DNA of 64,000 nt from Tepidiforma thermophila (lineage in GTDB: Bacteria; Chloroflexota; Dehalococcoidia; Tepidiformales; Tepidiformaceae), in contig NZ_PDJQ01000001.1 in the NCBI RefSeq assembly GCF_002563855.1, positions 2,108,001 to 2,172,000 of the forward strand. The letters are read 5' to 3'. Below are positions 62,778-64,000 of the stretch, piece after piece (position 1 is the first letter of the stretch; every line of letters begins with the position of its first letter). The notes beneath the pieces were generated by a model that was given only the letters and a program-made list of their open reading frames with translations, did no database searches and was not told the origin of the DNA. A program made the translations under genes and the position numbers.

Positions 62778-63569
62778 TTACAGGTGCTGGCTCACACCGC
62801 CGTCGACGTGGAAGACCTGTCCGCTGATGTAGCCGGCCGCTTCGGAGGCGAGGAGGACGGCGAGCGGGCCCAGTTCGTCGGCGCGGCCGAAGCGGCGCAT
62901 CGGGATGAAGCGCATCAGCAGGTTGGCGCCGATCTCATCGGGGCCGCGGCCGGGCGTCCAGTCCATCCAGCCGGTGGCGATGCAGTTCGACGTGAAGCCC
63001 CGGGCGGCGAGTTCCTGCGAGAGAGCCGTCGAAAGGCCGATGACGCCGGACTTCACCGCCGTGTAGGCCGCAAGGCCTTCGACGCCGCGCTCGGCGAAGA
63101 TCGAGGTAACGAAGATGAGCCGCCCGGGTCCCTCGCCTTCGGGGAACTCCCGGACGAAGCTGCGCGCCGTGTAGAAGGCGCCGTTCTGGTTGACAGCCTG
63201 GAGGCGGGCGAACTCGGTATCGGTCACCTTTTCGAACGGCTTCGCGAACGGCAGGTCGGCGTTATAGACGAGGATGGTCGGGCGGCCGAACTCCTTGCCG
63301 AGCTGCTTCATGCTGACCTGGACGTTGGTGGGGAGCGTGACGTCCCAGCCCTGGGCGAAGGAGCGGCGGCCCATTTCGGTGACGGCCTTGGCGATGCGGC
63401 GGGCTTCGAGCATCTCCTCGCCGTCGGTTGTGGCCGAGGCGACCGCGACGTCGGCGCCGGCTTCGGCGAGGGCAAGGGCGAGGGCGCGGCCGGCCGGGTT
63501 GGCGCAGCCGACGACCAGCGCCCTCTTGCCGGACAGGTCGAAGCCGGGTTTGCGGTTCCACTCAGCCAT
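62778..63569 (-). CDS. SDR family oxidoreductase
   Basis: This 263-residue short-chain dehydrogenase has the Rossmann loop VVGCANPAGRALALALAE, a catalytic Ser in FVTSIFAE and the YxxxK pair in YTAVKSG. GGVSQHL closes the protein. The nucleotide loop ends Ala-Gly-Arg rather than the common Gly-x-Gly, and an NxxG-like VYNADLP follows. The start lies inside the end of the preceding SDR gene by eight bases, so they are co-transcribed and may act on related substrates. Confidence 0.9.
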   Translation of the reverse strand: MAEWNRKPGFDLSGKRALVVGCANPAGRALALALAEAGADVAVASATTDGEEMLEARRIAKAVTEMGRRSFAQGWDVTLPTNVQVSMKQLGKEFGRPTILVYNADLPFAKPFEKVTDTEFARLQAVNQNGAFYTARSFVREFPEGEGPGRLIFVTSIFAERGVEGLAAYTAVKSGVIGLSTALSQELAARGFTSNCIATGWMDWTPGRGPDEIGANLLMRFIPMRRFGRADELGPLAVLLASEAAGYISGQVFHVDGGVSQHL

Positions 63570-64000
63570 GGCGCACCTCCGCGGGTTCGGCGACGACCCA
63601 GCCGGTGGGGGCGACGCCGCCGGCCAGGCCACCGCCGTCGATGACGAACGATTCGCCGGTGATATAGCTGGAAGCGTCGGAGCAGAGGAAGACGGCGAGG
63701 GGGCCGAGCTCCCAGGCCTCCCCGAGACGGCGGACGGTGATGAACCGCCCGCGCTGGGCGCGCATGCTGGCCTCTTCTTCGGACTGCGCCGGGGCCTGGG
63801 CGACGAAGCCGGGGATGATGCAGTTGACGCGGATATTTTCGCCGACCACCTGGGCGGCGAGGCTTTTCGTAAGCGAGATGACGCCGGCCTTGGCAGCGGC
63901 GTAGGCGAGCGACTGCGGCGACGAGCGGAGGGCGGTGCCGCTGGCGACGTTGACGATGACGCCGCCGGTGCCCTGCTTGAGGAGCTGGCGGACAGCGGCG
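63562..64000 (-). CDS. SDR family oxidoreductase (cut by window edge)
   Basis: The last 145 or so residues of a second SDR are seen, reading from beyond the right edge. The catalytic Ser is in VASGTALRSS, and the YxxxK pair is in YAAAKAGVISL. GENIRVNCIIPGFV and the C-terminal ITGESFVIDGGGL are also typical. The start and cofactor loop lie outside the window. It is followed directly by the other SDR gene on the same strand. Confidence 0.9.
   Translation of the reverse strand, partial: AAVRQLLKQGTGGVIVNVASGTALRSSPQSLAYAAAKAGVISLTKSLAAQVVGENIRVNCIIPGFVAQAPAQSEEEASMRAQRGRFITVRRLGEAWELGPLAVFLCSDASSYITGESFVIDGGGLAGGVAPTGWVVAEPAEVRHG

Overview
This 64 kb window reads as one stretch of a high-GC bacterial chromosome, densely packed with genes on both strands and with no gene-free gap longer than about 300 bases. 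The gene set suggests a Chloroflexota bacterium, perhaps a Dehalococcoidia/Tepidiforma-like lineage. The clues are very high GC, a coenzyme F420 cluster, a pbpA-fhaA-fhaB operon, DUF3090 and DUF6504 proteins, a Gram-positive-type LexA box and many apparently leaderless promoters. The lineage is an inference from content and was not tested by any search. There is no CRISPR array, insertion sequence or prophage.

Layout. 1-5.0 kb: end of a formyltransferase, an S9 peptidase and M24 aminopeptidase pair, and a WYL regulator with a palindromic operator. 5.1-11.3 kb: a DUF3090 protein, glpK-glpD-sirtuin (glycerol use and protein deacylation) and two alpha/beta hydrolases. 11.3-13.7 kb: rpmB divergent from a FakA-like kinase and a cupredoxin-like lipoprotein. 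13.7-17.8 kb: an unusual accessory island with a duplicated LuxR-type HTH cassette (one copy broken), an interrupted snapalysin-like secreted protease and three other exported or anchored proteins of unknown function. 17.8-24.7 kb: a molybdopterin oxidoreductase, lspA-rluD-gltX, tRNA-Gln, an enoyl-CoA hydratase, a DUF3293 protein and a DHA2 transporter. 24.7-30.0 kb: rplS, dut-crcB, a toxin-antitoxin pair, a Tat lipoprotein dioxygenase and an F420 cluster (npdG, hydrolase, cofE). 30.3-34.2 kb: ftsH, rplU-rpmA-rpmE and a DUF1385 protein.

34.2-42.8 kb: an SOS-type imuB-DUF6504 pair, a flavodoxin, a HAD phosphatase, a THUMP-like methyltransferase, a 2-hydroxyacid dehydrogenase, a small HTH protein, a DUF3048 protein, pfkA and a Bcp-type peroxiredoxin. 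42.8-49.2 kb: an M1 aminopeptidase with HEAT repeats, the pbpA-fhaA-fhaB cell-wall operon and an acyl-CoA dehydrogenase. 49.3-53.3 kb: recA-recX with a LexA box, a DUF167 protein, glycyl-tRNA synthetase and a small repeat protein. 53.4-64 kb: two GNAT proteins, an O-antigen-ligase-like membrane protein, a globin-coupled chemoreceptor, a 5'-3' exonuclease, tRNA-Val, a frameshifted CAP-domain protein, a degenerate response regulator, a DinB-fold protein, a stand-alone ferredoxin:thioredoxin reductase catalytic chain and two SDR dehydrogenases.

Two regulatory themes recur. First, about fourteen genes have a TAnnnT-like -10 hexamer only 6-8 bases before the start codon, the geometry expected for leaderless mRNAs. 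Second, GAAC-N4-GTTY boxes precede recA and imuB, linking both to a LexA regulon. The best candidate for something undescribed is the 13.7-17.8 kb exported-protein island.
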